A program made the translations under genes and the position numbers. 64,000 bases of DNA, from contig JALLLT010000009.1 of NCBI GenBank assembly GCA_025266875.1, forward strand, positions 372,001 to 436,000, written 5' to 3'. The DNA is from Fennellomyces sp. T-0311 (Eukaryota; Mucoromycota; Mucoromycetes; Mucorales; Lichtheimiaceae). Shown in pieces: positions 10,594 through 21,883 of this stretch (positions are counted from its first letter, which is position 1; every line of letters begins with the position of its first letter). The notes under the pieces are model-generated. The model worked only from the letters and a program-made list of their open reading frames with translations. It was not told the DNA's origin and did not search any database.

Positions 10594-13500
10594 TTAAACT
10601 TTGCCGTCGTTCACGTAATCCTAAAACGAGGTAGCGTAAGCATAAACTATTTTTGAGAACAAGTACCGATATGGCTTACCATGAACTCAAATGCTGAGTC
10701 CGGTATGCAGAAAGGATGTGCAAGCAGCTGAGCAGCAGTTGGCCGCTTACTCGGGTCGCTGTAGTAATGTGGTTAGTCTCATGCATAATACCTCCTAAGG
10801 CATGCAAGACACGCTTACATCTGAAAGCATTGTCTCAAAAAGTCCTTGCCAACATCGGACATGTCTTCTGGAACATCAGGTGACTTTTGACATCCAAGCT
10901 AGAACAAAACCAGTTTTGAGTTATCGCACGATAAATGTATGGAGATAATACATACATTGTATAGTGTAGCAATTTGATTGAGTGTTAGCCATGGCCGTTG
11001 TCCTGTGAACATTTCAATGACTGTGCAGCCCAAGCTCCAGATGTCTACTTTGGCACTGTAAGGCTCATTCTTGACTACTTCAGGCGCCATCCTAAGTGTA
11101 AGAAAAAAAGAAGAAAGTTAGATTTCTCTGTAATGCACCCAGCATACACTTGGTCATTACCAATAAACCGAGCCTACGTGGAACAAAAAGAAATTAGAAT
11201 TTTAACATGGACTGCAAGGTTCAAGAGATTTACCTCGTAAGGACATGCGTGAGTTTTGATCATATACTTCATCGTAGTCATTCTTTTTTGATAGACCGAA
11301 ATCGGATATTTTGCAGACACCGTCAGCTTCAACCAAGATGTTGGCTGCCTTGATATCTCGATGAAGAATGCTCTTGGAGTGAAGATATTCTATGCCCATG
11401 CAGATCTGACGTGTGAAATGGCGGACAAGCGGCTCTTCGAATGCACCGTGAAGGGCCAGTCGGCTTGAAATGCTACCACCAGAAACGTATTCTAGAAAGA
11501 TGTTGACGACACCTTCGTCGTCATCGCGACCGTAACCAAGATACTGCACAATGTTGTCATGGTCAAGATCACGTAGCATAGCGATTTCCTGATAGAGTGC
11601 ATCAACCATATCATGTTGATGGCTATTCAACAAGTCTGACTTTGTCTTTGGTATTTCAACCTGCTTGACGGCAATCACTTCCCCCGTGGCAACGTTGAAA
11701 GCCAGGTAAACTCTCCCGAACGAGCCTTTACCGATCAGTTTACCCCTGATCCACTGGACTGATTGGCCATGCTGTCCATTCATGTTCATGCTGTACTCGT
11801 GTTCACGCAGCAGCTGCAGTTCTTCTTTAGCCTTGGGTTTGACTTCCACGACGCGTTGGCCCCATAGCTTGGTACTCTTGCGGCGCAGAATGTTGCCACC
11901 TTTGGCAGATTGTTTGCGTGCACGGTTATATTTTTTGCTTGCTTCGCGAGCGACCACTCGGATCGATTTTGTATGTGTCAGCCGACGGTTTTGTGCGACA
12001 GGGGCGCCCTCAACAACAATCTCCTTATCCAGATCGTGGTTGTCAAAGTACTTGTCCATATTCTGGCACACGACTTCGGCAGGTGGGCGTTCGCCCCAGA
12101 ACTCCCGCGGCGATGCTGGTGGTGTGCTACGCACATGTTCGTCATCAGGTGACGATTCGTGCATGCTTCCGTCGTTGCGCTGTAACGGATGCACAGTCGA
12201 TGGTGCGACGGCCCACAGTTGTGCAGTTGGTCTGTGCTGCTGTCGTTTCGATTCCGCAAGATTTGGGCAGCTAGTCCTAGGTGGAACGGCCCATAAACCG
12301 CTGCCCGATGTGGGTTGCGGCGGAGGACGTGTATTGCGATCAAAGGTCGGTTCTGAACGTCGGGTCCATGTCTTGGGGTCGTTTGTGTTCAGTGTCTCGT
12401 GGATGAACGGCACGCTTCCGGTGCGCTGTCGTTGGTACTGAAGATTGTCACTGCTTTCAGAGACATGCGGCTCAATGTGTGAATGATCGTCTTCGTACAG
12501 ATCAGTTTCTTCTGGCTGACACGGCGTCGGCGGGTCGGAAAGTTGCACGCCGACAGGTTCGTCGTATGTTGCACGTAAGATCTCGCGACTGCTGTGTCGA
12601 TACACTTTGTTAGGGAAAACAAATGGGCTAGACTCGTGTCCGAGGCAGTCGCCAGCACTGACTGGACTGTGCGATCTACATAATAGGGAGTTGATGAAAT
12701 ATCCCCGCAGATGAGTAAAAAAAAAGAGACACAGCATGGAAAGCAAATGCGATCTAATTACTTGTGTGGTGATGAAGGGGTATCTGAAGGAGAATGGCCA
12801 AGCTCTGGTGTTGATAGCGAGTATGCCGAGTTTCCATAGAGTGCTGCAGGCTGCTCGTACTGGGTGTCGATCGCGCGCAAGTATCGATATTCAGAATACT
12901 GTTGACGTGCGGGGGGCGCAGGCTGGTAAGTGTTTGCGAGACAAACGAGGATGTGCTGGTTGGCGGAATGATCAGCAATAGAGCAAAGGTACATAATGTC
13001 CTGCGAAGCCAATGGCGTTTCTGCATATAGGGTTAATAATGATTCTGCAGGTCAAACCTGAATTTCCCAAACTTGCCTGGATCCGGGCCGTTCTCGTGAA
13101 AATAATAATATTCCTCTCGGTTGCCGTTCAGGTCCAAGCGCTTCAGCACTCTGTCTTTGAGGCTTTCCGGATCGCGAATATCAGTGACGACGACGCTGTA
13201 CCAGGTCTCCTTGTCGCTGGTAACTTGAATGCGCTGTTCTGTAAACTAAAGTTTGTTTTTGTTTAGGGTCAAAAACGAGCTATTGTTTACATACTACGCA
13301 TCCACACTAACCCGTTTATGCGTCGCTAACCCAAGCGCGCTTTTGGTGGGTGTTTTTGACGAGCCGTCCGGTAAGACCCCTGACGACGAGGATGAGGACG
13401 GCGAGGTAGTTGAATGCCCCTTAGACGCTCGATTGGAGGTGGGTGAGCGCCAGTGCGAATAAGCCGCCCATATTTTGGACAGCTTATCAGGCGTGGACGA

Positions 13501-14438
13501 GAATCTGGATGAATGCTTCATGCGCTCTTCGGTTTCAGCCTCAAATGCGGCGGCGTCGTAGTTCATGGACGAGGTGCGCGGGCTGATGACAGGTGCAGCC
13601 GCGGGAGCCAGCGAAGGGGAAAGGCTGGCTGGCGGTGGAGGCTGTTGTTGTGTCGAGGAGCTGCTGCTGTACAGGAAAGTGTTTCGAAACTTGGAAAAGG
13701 CGACTTTGGGCGAGTATCGAGTGGGCGAATGGCGACTACCGCGCGCGAGGGAAGAAGGAAACTCTGAAGAAGAGGGCGAAGGCGAAGGCGAGTTGTGACG
13801 GGAAATAAAACTGATGCCGCTCGAGTCTTTGGTTGGATGGTCCATCAGGTGGGCGTGCGGGTTGGGATGACAGTCGCATCGAGAGGCACTGAGCGGCGTA
13901 GTGGGTGAGTTGCTGCTGGCCAGCTGACCCGACGACGTTGGCGTGCCCGCGGATGGGATGCTGGGGCTACGGTTGCCATATGATGGATGGTGGACGTTCG
14001 TGTTGATGGATATCTAAGGGCCCATGTTAGTGTGCGGGTGTATCGGCTGTGTTTGTTTGGTTCGTACATTCGCAGGAGCTGCAAGCACTTGGGCCAGCTG
14101 GCCATCAAGCACTGCAGGCGTTCCCAGCGCTCTGATATCATTCAGAAGTCTCCGTCGTTCGGCATACGTGGTGACCTGGCGTGGTAAAATTTCCACCAGC
14201 TTGGCCAGCGTAATATTAAAAAAAGCCTCCCCGTAGATATCGTGATCTAACTCTTCTGTCAATCTTTGTTGCGCTTTTCTTTGTATCGGAGTTCACCTCG
14301 GAACGTGCTGGCGATGTGGCCCCACCCTTTGTCTTGGAGCCAGCATGTCACCTTGTCATGATCCCAATGATCTGCAAAATCAGGCCCCAACGCCGTGCGC
14401 AGATCGTCCTGGGAAGGCGTGGGTATTTGTTTGAACAT
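10594..14438 (-). CDS. BCK1: BCK1/MKH1-type MAP kinase kinase kinase
   Basis: MAPKKK of the cell-wall integrity pathway (S. cerevisiae Bck1, S. pombe Mkh1), expected to phosphorylate the Mkk-type MAPKK downstream of Pkc1. An N-terminal SAM-like domain reads HWDHDKVTCWLQDKGWGH, then ELDHDIYGEAFFNITLAKL across an intron. A Ras-association-like domain follows at about 13070-13240 (RIQVTSDKETWYSVVVTDI, then a YYYFHENGPDPGKF stretch), as in Bck1. After long Ser/Pro-rich linkers the kinase domain has LIGKGSFGRVYLAFN (P-loop), IAVKQVEI (VAIK Lys), FLEYVSGGSISSRL, SILHRDIKAANIL (HRD), KISDFGLSKK (DFG), and WMAPEVV with SLGCTVIEMFTGQRPW. The C-terminal exons end FEFM-DYVNDGKV, stop at 10594. The start at 14438 is the first ATG before the SAM domain; a more distal exon cannot be excluded. 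Confidence 0.88.
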
Positions 14439-15309
14439 CGCCGCCAGCTGCTGTGTCCCTGTTGGTGCGCTTGTTGAGGTAAAAGTAAGAAAGGGAAAAA
14501 GAAAGCCGTTTCACAAAGGAGACCGATATACGTTAGAATGTTGTTGCTACGAGAAACAGCAGAGCAACAGACCAATCAATCGTTTCCAGTGTGACAAAAG
14601 AGGGGGGTGTGATTGTGTGTACAAAAGAAGAACAAGAGAGAGAGAAAAAACTGCCTTGTTCAATAAGGAGTGAAAGAAGGACAAGAGAGGGCAGATCGAA
14701 AGCTGCCCTCTCTTGTTTTGTGTGACTTGGGAAACTCAGCGTCGTACGCACGCATGAATCAACCCCCCACCCAGCTCCCTTGTGCAAAGCCCTTTAACGA
14801 AGCCTCGTTCGCCAGAAGCCACAGCACGGCAATTGCCTTTCTCAACCGCCCATCCGCCAGATTGTTCTGCCTGCACATTCTTCATGCAATCTGGAAATGT
14901 TTGCCAAGCCAATTCGCCTTTATTCTCGGCAGCTAAACGCCGATGCTTGTGAGAAGTTATAGAAGCCAGAACATGATAACACCGAAGCAACAGCGATTGT
15001 ACGCTAGGTGGTAACAGCTGTGTGCCCGCGTCATGGAGTTGGAAAGGTCCTAGAAGTTCTAAACGCTAATATTGTATGAAATGACGTACGAATAGCTCCC
15101 AATTTGCTATAGTAGCGTCATTCACAGGGCAATTAGGATCGATCCACGCTCATATGAACAGCACCGGCAACTGAGCACAGAACTCGGTATCTATCCATAC
15201 ACAGAAGAAAAAGTCAGCTCACGTGAAGAGTTATACACACATGCGCGGAAATTATTTATTATGTATATCTACACTGAATGAGAGAGGGGAGGGTATGCTA
15301 CTTTTGTTT
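14439..15309. other. Intergenic region with purine/pyrimidine-skewed stretches
   Basis: About 870 bp upstream of the MAPKKK, presumably its promoter and 5' leader. It has GA-rich and CT-rich tracts and a strong hairpin (listed separately). The small open frames here look random. Confidence 0.45.
14681..14716. repeat. Perfect 14-bp inverted repeat (hairpin)
   Basis: The arms ACAAGAGAGGGCAG (14681-14694) and CTGCCCTCTCTTGT (14703-14716) are perfectly complementary with an 8-nt loop. The hairpin lies about 240 bp upstream of the MAPKKK start codon, so it could sit in that gene's promoter or 5' leader. Nothing else supports a named ncRNA. Confidence 0.8.
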
Positions 15310-16302
15310 TTACATGATATCGGCTGCGCGTGCAATACCATCACTGCACCATACGGCAATTCCTTTGCGCATTTCGCGTTGCCATACGACACCACGGTAC
15401 TGGAAAGTCCAAAAACTCCAAAAACAGATCATGCCAAGTCCGCCCACAGCGCTGACAAAGAAGAGTCGTATTACATTGGTGGGTGATAGCAGTGACGCAA
15501 GAACAAAGCCGTCGCGCACCGCTAAAGGTAGATACACAAGCGCCCAGGCGCTCCCGACACCGAATATACACCAGATCCGGAAGGCTATCAGCCTGATGCT
15601 ATTCCCAAAAGCTACGGCTTGATTGTGTGCGATATCTTCAAGTTGGCTGACGAATTCCCAGACGACGAGGCCCCAGGCGTTTCGTCGTTCGAGTACAAGC
15701 AACCAGAACGCCACAACTGTGAAATCGAGCGGTATTCGCTCGCTCCGGAACACAAACATACCGATTAACCAGCCTATTCAAAAGCCACATCAGTACCATT
15801 GGCTGTTGCTAAGCAATGGCATTTTTGTTATCGATCTAACCTGTCCAGTATATTGATGTGCCATACACAATACAAAAGCGCTCGAGCGATATTACGCCGA
15901 ACAGATGGGCCACCAGGTGCGATAGATGGAAAAGCATATGAAAGAGTACAAAGATGGGAGGAAAAGTGTGGGACGAATATGAGAGCGTGAACAGCGTGTG
16001 TAAAGAGGTCATGATAGCCATCCATGTAAGAAGAAACGTCAGTGGTGTGTACGAAATGTGTCTAGAACACTGTCAGTGGTGGATTTGTGCGATGGGTGCG
16101 TGTATGGTGCTTACATAGTATACGAACTTTTGAGTATCGGAATTTCATGGCTCGTGCTCTTTGTATCTGACCGCCGCTCGTCTGAGAAGTGTCCCGTGTC
16201 GCTTTGACACGATGTGCTGTGTGGCGAAATCAGGCCCCAGCGTGGGAGTGGATCACAAAAGTAAATCCGCGTTCGATTGTTGTAATGATGAGGTAGCGCC
16301 AT
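15310..16302 (-). CDS. Multi-pass membrane protein of unknown function
   Basis: Three exons join in frame. Exon 1 (ATG 16302) is polar and ends SHEIPILKSSYT at an intron starting about 16115. Exon 2 begins ...HISYTPLTFLLTWMAIMT and contains hydrophobic stretches through SLERFCIVYGTSIYWTG. Exon 3 begins GWLIGMFVFRSERIPLDF and carries further membrane spans (TVVAFWLLVLERRNAWG, SAWALVYLPLAVRDGFVL, VIRLFFVSAVGGLGMICFW). The intron between exons 2 and 3 is about 66 nt with GTTAG...ATAG borders. I count about six to seven hydrophobic segments in roughly 280 residues. I do not recognise the family. The exon 1 start is the least certain part. Confidence 0.55.
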
Positions 16303-17046
16303 TCACAAAGGCCTTGCGACGAAAAAGAGCAGAAAAAGATGAATAGCATCATTATTTTTTTTGTTCTTAATTCCAACACGTGAAAAATATCTTTTCATAT
16401 GACGGCAAGTCCCCCATTTCGCATAAAGCCGATAAGGTTTGTAGGCTTGTTGGGCTTCTCGAAGTCTGCACTGGGGTTGTGACCTAATAAGATCTGGTGC
16501 ACGTAATATAAATTTGTGCTGTTTGACATATCACTGTTCCACCAAAACAGACATGCCCTGAAACAGTCGTCAATAACCTGTGGTCATGGTACCACTCCTT
16601 TGTTGATCTCGAGCTGCCTGCCCCTTTTCTCCCGCAGCACCGACTCTTCCGAACTTATTAGCATCTCCGTATTGCAGCAGTCAGTGCGAGGAGAATATGC
16701 TTGTTCTGCTTGCAGCAATTGACGTTGCAGCCAGAAAAAAAAGTCCGCAGCCGAGGTTTCTTGGTATGGCAACAAGGAGCAAGGGCCGCTTGTCATACTT
16801 GGGATGGTATCATCCCGCTAACCGCGCTACTTTATATAAACTGCCCTCGTTTCCTCCTTGAAATCTACTAACAATATCTGCTAAAAAAATTTTGCGAAAA
16901 TATAAAAGCCTGATGTGCGAGGACCTCAGTCGTATCGAAAAAAATAGCCCTTCCTTTCTGCGTGTACTTTTACATTTCTCCCTCTTCAAGCCTCTTTCCG
17001 TTCGTTCAACAATAACCATCACACGTTGTGTTACCACACTGCAACG
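16303..17046. other. Intergenic region / promoter of the secreted protein gene
   Basis: About 740 bp between divergent genes. No credible coding sequence. It contains a clear TATA box for the downstream gene (listed separately) and pyrimidine-rich sequence just before its start codon. Confidence 0.5.
16901..16908 (+). promoter_or_regulatory. TATA box of the secreted DPBB protein gene
   Basis: TATAAAAG lies 139 bp upstream of the ATG at 17047. It is followed by a CT-rich stretch (about 16950-17015) ending in a CAACAATAACCATCACAC leader, a usual layout for strongly expressed fungal genes. Functional use is inferred from position only. Confidence 0.5.
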
Positions 17047-17421
17047 ATGAACCTTCTGCTTTTCGTGATTCTACTCGTATCGGCGCTTTTCTACGCTACA
17101 CCAGTACAGAGTTTACCTATCGAGCGCCGTGGAGCATCCTTCAAGGGTGAGGGCACCTTCTTTACCGTCGGTCTTGGCTCTTGTGGCAAAACCAACAAAG
17201 ATAGCGACTTGGTCGTTGCGCTGAGCTCGGAACTGATGAGCTCGGGTGACTACTGTGGCAAAAAGATCAAAGTCAAGACTGATAGCGGCCATGTTACTGC
17301 GACTGTCGTAGATACATGTCCATCTTGCCCGAAAAATAATGTCGATTTCAGCACTGGTGCATTCAAGAAAATCGGTAGCTTTGCTGCAGGTCGTATCAAG
17401 ATCTCTTGGTCATTTGCGTAG
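17047..17421 (+). CDS. Small secreted double-psi beta-barrel (expansin/barwin-like) protein
   Basis: Intronless 124-residue secreted protein. Residues 1 to about 20 are a signal peptide (MNLLLFVILLVSALFYATPV). The mature part is one RlpA-like/DPBB domain: GEGTFFTVGLGSCGKTNKD, VVALSSELM, CGKKIKVKTDSGHVTATVV, then DTCPSCPKNNVDFS with the conserved Asp and paired cysteines, GAFKKIG and the final RIKISWSF. This resembles fungal rare lipoprotein A-like or cerato-platanin/expansin-like effectors, which bind or loosen cell-wall polysaccharide; no catalytic cell-wall hydrolase module is attached. The start at 17047 is preferred over the in-frame ATG at 17026 because it puts the hydrophobic core directly at the N-terminus. 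Confidence 0.9.
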   Translation: MNLLLFVILLVSALFYATPVQSLPIERRGASFKGEGTFFTVGLGSCGKTNKDSDLVVALSSELMSSGDYCGKKIKVKTDSGHVTATVVDTCPSCPKNNVDFSTGAFKKIGSFAAGRIKISWSFA

Positions 17422-18115
17422 TTAACAGTTTCTAGTTTGTTGTATTTTTTTTTTACCATGTTGTTGTACTCTAACCGCTCCTTTGTCACTTCTGCTACCA
17501 CTGTAATATTCACCTTTGTCAAATGCTCATTCTCTGATTTTCACAATTTATATACTAAGAGTATCTATCTCTTTCTCTCAGTGCAAAGGTATTCTTTTCA
17601 AAGTTGTACCTTAGCAAAATGTAACAATTGCATATCGTTACCCAAGGCATGTAGTGGAACTTTTTTCTATGAGGTTCTTTAATACGTGAGTACTACCATC
17701 TACTTACCAAGGCCCTTAAAAAGTCATTTTACTAAGAGTATACTTGTATACTAAAAAGGTGCTAAGAAAACAATAACATTATACTGCTACACTTCTTGTC
17801 CGGGTATACTTTTCCAGAAAAACTTGCCTAATAGTTGGCTTACTCTTTAATGAATTACACTTGTGCCACAAGTGCGAAAAGTCTTCATTTATTAAATTCT
17901 CCTGAGCCATACAGGTATCGGACTGGTGGATAATCGGTACCTATACTTTTTCAGTTTAACGTAGTGGAGATTTTCATCGTTGGTAACCAAAAATTTTATC
18001 GCAGTGAGAACATAACTTCCCTACAACATAGAATAAAATGGTTGCAAATGATGATCGTTCTAGTCAGAGGTCATCTATTAAGTGGATAATTCATACCAAA
18101 GAACATAATGACTTA

Positions 18116-18223
18116 CAGTTGAACCCTGTTTTTTGCACAGGCGATTTTTTCAAAAATCTTGTGCAAAAAGCGGGGGAGTGCAAATAATGGGAGTGCAAAA
18201 AAAAACGGGGTTCAACTATACTG
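18116..18223. mobile_element. MITE with TA flanks (Tc1/mariner/pogo-like)
   Basis: A 108-bp element whose left end CAGTTGAACCCTGTTTTTTG is matched in inverted orientation by the right end, which reads CAGTATAGTTGAACCCCG from the other strand. TA dinucleotides flank both sides (18114-18115 and 18224-18225), the target duplication expected for Tc1/mariner/pogo elements. The interior has three copies of a GTGCAAA word. There is no room for a transposase, so it would be non-autonomous. The right end carries a small insertion (TATAG) relative to the left. Confidence 0.6.
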
Positions 18224-18278
18224 TAGATTTTTCAAGTCCCATTGTTAGAGGTATATGCTGTAAGTATTTATCGTTATC

Positions 18279-18794
18279 ATGACAGCTGTCGTTTGGCTCA
18301 TCAAAAGCTCTTATAAATATAGAAAAGATCCTTCATCTAGAATTCAGGACGCCACTGACGTTCCAGCATTGCCGATATTGCGTTCCGCAACTGAAAGTCC
18401 CATTGAAGCAAACTTGAGGCGCTGCATTGTCGCACCAACGAGGGTGACGTTTCGGCTATTTGTCGAGAAAATCAGTAATGACTATCTTAGCAGCACAAAC
18501 AAGTGTAGTTTTTTTCTCAAGATATTTTGTGCTGGCCATATGAAGGTTGTCAGCGAAGTTGGGAGGATCTACGTCATCTCCGTAGAGAACTGTGCTCACT
18601 ACGTATCATGCAAAAATTTCCCATTGCTACACTTTTTTGTAGCGTTCCATACAGTTCTTTTCCCTAGCAGTTGTTGGGTAAGACATTTTCAGTTGGTGCA
18701 TAGACAGATTGCTTCTATTCCTCTTAATCACCAGTGGTTAAGTACTTCCAACTTTGAATTTCATATTTACCATCAAAAAATGAGCCTCCTATGA
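18279..18794 (+). pseudogene. Decayed fragment resembling RNAi-type RNA-dependent RNA polymerase
   Basis: An open frame of 171 codons lies just downstream of the MITE. The stretch LRRCIVAPTRVTFR, then VEKISNDYLSS and CSFFLKI, follows the order of a conserved block of cellular (QDE-1/RdRP-type) RNA-dependent RNA polymerases: a TPTRV-like core, then a V-E-x-S-N-R-V-L-R-like stretch, then F-L-R-V. The Arg/Leu pattern after SN is lost, and the rest of the frame is poorly preserved. No catalytic DxDGD-type motif is seen in the vicinity. This is a by-eye family resemblance, so it may be chance. Confidence 0.35.
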
Positions 18795-20599
18795 ATATAT
18801 CACTGAACATTTCGTTGAGCCAGATTATATAAACTTGAAACTGATGGATCTAGCTGTATGCAATATTTGGAAATAGTTTGAACGTCCATTCTACTGTTAA
18901 GCTTTCCATATGTGCTTATGTGCAGTGATTTTTACGTAAGATAAAAATACGATCCATGGTCAGAAGCATTCGTAAAAGACTACGTCATTGTCAGGATCAG
19001 TATTCATGGAAATTGCATACATAACATCATATACTTGACAGTCAGTTATACATAATTTCCCCTTATCAAATAAGCTGAAATGCGTTTCATTCTCGTTATT
19101 TCATGTACTTGCACGCCACAATTATCTTTTAAGGTGTACAGCATTAGCGGTCCAATGGTTTATCGGTAGATAAATGACACTTAACCTTTTGATATAGATG
19201 ACTACACAGCAAATGAGCAAAAGACATTGGCAGTAGTGAGTAGTGTCATAAATAATATTGATGACGATACTTTTTTTTCTTTCAGATCGCACTAAACTAC
19301 AATGGGCGAAAAGAAAGGAAATCGTCGGTGTTCTTTCTTTTCATTGAACCCATTTGTTTATGCCTACTATGCCCCAACAGAATTGGCCTACTTTATGCCA
19401 AGTAAAATGATTCACTATCTACATCTCATGGGCTTACTAGACAAACAATTTCTTTTTAAAGTGTTCCCATTACCGCAGGATAAATCAACTAGCTTCAAAA
19501 ATACTCATCGCTGTGTGGAGTAGATCGTATAGATTTCCCAATAGCAATGACAGTGAATACTCAGTGAAAAGATCGATAAGAAAAAATAGAATCCCGTCGA
19601 TTTTGATTCCCATTGACTTCCCATATATTGATAGGATGATCATCGAGCAGATTTGAAAAGATATACGTCACTCCCACAGACACAAAGGAAAAGGTATTCA
19701 CTATCACGTAAAGCAGATGGATAAACGGATTAGTGATTTTCCGTAGTTACACATTGGTAGCGTTCTGAATCAATCTAGATCCCAAAATTAAACACTTTGT
19801 GTCATTCGAGGATTTTGGGGGTTGTGCGCCCTCTGCACGTGATGACAGTCAACTGAGAAAGATGTTTTTCACTTGACAAGCAAAAATAGAGCACCCAGAT
19901 CAAAAAGTGTCCTGAGAGAGTAGACGTGAATGAGAGTACAAAGCAAATGGAATAGATATTACAGATGTGAAAACCTTTGAACGGTTCGGAAAGGCGCCCC
20001 GAGAAAGTAACATTGCTGCGCGATTTTGTTTGACGATTATGTATTCCCGAATCTCCAAGACACAGCTGGTACAGGATGTGCTACGCGGTTTTAGGAAATG
20101 TTCACAGCCACAACGGTACTATTCCGTCGACGGATATTGTTAAACGAGCACTGATAGCAGTGAATATTTCCGCTTAACAGAAGGCGATAGAGTCAATCGT
20201 TCTTACAAATGAAATCAGTTGGTTGTAGAAAATTAATGACACATAGCAAAGTATGTATGTAAGCTAGATTCAGACAAAGATAAGCGTAACGCCTCCTCTG
20301 ATTAACAAGGCTTTTAACTGATGTATGCCGTAGAGCATGAACGCATGGATTCACTATTCTTCACGGAATAAATGCAAGTCTACTTTAAGAAAATATAGTA
20401 ATTCCCATTAGCAATGTAATACCAAGCACAACTTACGGTATTACCATATAAAAAAGAAAGATCAGGTTGGAAACGCAAAGTACACATTCAGCAATACTCT
20501 GATTTTCACCAGTAAGCCGTCCCCCCATGAATGAACGGGAATCTGTGTTACGGTAAGTTGAAGGGAAAAAGTCAAGCGTCAGGTGCAGTTTATTATAAA

Positions 20600-21539
20600 T
20601 CAGCAGTAATTATACTCGACAATTGGTGCACCTATTTCCGAAATCTCCGGGATGGTGCATTTTAAGTCGAATGCTTTGGCTAGTACAATCTTGTATATCT
20701 TTTGTACGTTGATCGAGTGTGCTGTAGAGCAAAAGATCAATGGGGCTTTCATCGCCCGAGCATATTTTCTTGCCTAAAAGTAGCACTATTAGAGACATTT
20801 CCCATCAGTATTTTTTGGGTTACTGTTACCTGTCTCGTCACTTCCTCATGGTCGGCGTCAGAAAGATGGACAAATTCATCATACTTCGTTCCGACCAACA
20901 ATGGAATGGCACACTATACTTTATTTGTTAAGGGGCCGCGAAAAAAAAAGTACACAGCCGCTTGTTTTACCTTGTTCATTCCACGTGCCTGTCGATACCA
21001 TTCCTTTATGCTGTTGAGTGTTGATTTGCGGGTCAGATCAAACGTAAATAAAATAGCAACTGCGTCATTGCATACAAGCGGCAACATGCTCACGAATTCT
21101 TTTTGACCTAATTGGGAATCAGTTTATTCTTATTTTATTGTTTAAAGTTACCAAAGAGTCGCTCTTACCGCCCAAATCCCAAATACTGAACGTAATCTCT
21201 GTATTTTTTATCACAATTGATTTTTCCATAAAATTAACACCTGTATAATGATATAAAAAAGAGTAACGTGAGAACTTTAGCGTAAGCATAGTATACAGGT
21301 CATACGTACCCAGTGTTTGGACATATTCCTCATCAAAAGCTCCTTCAGCGTACTTGACCATGAGACTCGTTTTTCCGATGTTTGTGTCACCGACTATTCC
21401 AGTTTTGAGAACGACACTAGCATCATGGGTGTCAGTATATGGTCGACTAACGTAATGGATCTGCTATAGTTAACCTGTTCCGAGTTGCATCCGGGTTTCT
21501 TGCCGTTTCGTGTGATGTCGATGATAGGGACGAGGCCAT
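20600..21539 (-). CDS. TEM1/SPG1 Ras-like GTPase (mitotic exit / septation)
   Basis: Small GTPase of the Tem1/Spg1 family, which controls the mitotic exit or septation initiation network at spindle poles. Exon 1 starts [20 protein letters not shown] (ATG 21539); after a short intron comes [20 protein letters not shown], where G1 is [10 protein letters not shown]. Further exons carry [38 protein letters not shown] with DLGG (G3), [19 protein letters not shown] with [20 protein letters not shown], and the G4 equivalent GTKYDEF (T-K-x-D). The last exon gives [20 protein letters not shown] and ends PIVEYNYC, stop at 20600-20602. The G3 sequence DLGG instead of DTAG and the absence of a CAAX prenylation box are both typical for this family. 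Five or six short introns are implied. Confidence 0.92.
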
Positions 21540-21883
21540 AATAAAATGACGAAAAGCAGAAAAGAAAGAAGGAAAAATGATGTAGTCAGAGGGTGGAGAT
21601 GGCTTCCATTGAGGTCAATCAAAGTAATAACAAAAAGCAAGGTCGTCACAGATCAAAGAACAATGAGCACTCATGCAGGCACAGGGTTTTCGTGTGACGG
21701 GATCGCCTGTGGCACCCTGAAAAGAGTAAAAAAGACCGACCTCCCCGGTGGGGATTTTGTTATTGAGTCTGCGTCGGCTTCCGGTTTCACTCGGATTTTC
21801 AAAAACTGTACCTTAAACAATTTTTTGTTCTATTTACCCAAAACTTCCTCTTTTCCCTTGTTCGGGCATCTTGTATATTTCTC
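21540..21883. other. Divergent promoter region
   Basis: About 340 bp between the GTPase and PAQR start codons. No coding feature is seen beyond a short open frame without family features. Confidence 0.5.

Larger units (their letters stand above)
17422..20599. other. Gene-poor AT-rich block with relics
   Basis: About 3.2 kb without an intact gene. It holds a small MITE, an RdRP-like relic (both listed separately) and an isolated open frame at 19302-19523 that is unlike any family I know. Base composition is visibly more AT-rich than in the flanking genes. Confidence 0.6.

Noticed and set aside
19302..19523. Plus-strand open frame of 73 codons (ends FKNTHRCVE)
   Set aside because: Isolated in a gene-poor block, no splice partners or family resemblance. 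Kept as unexplained sequence only.
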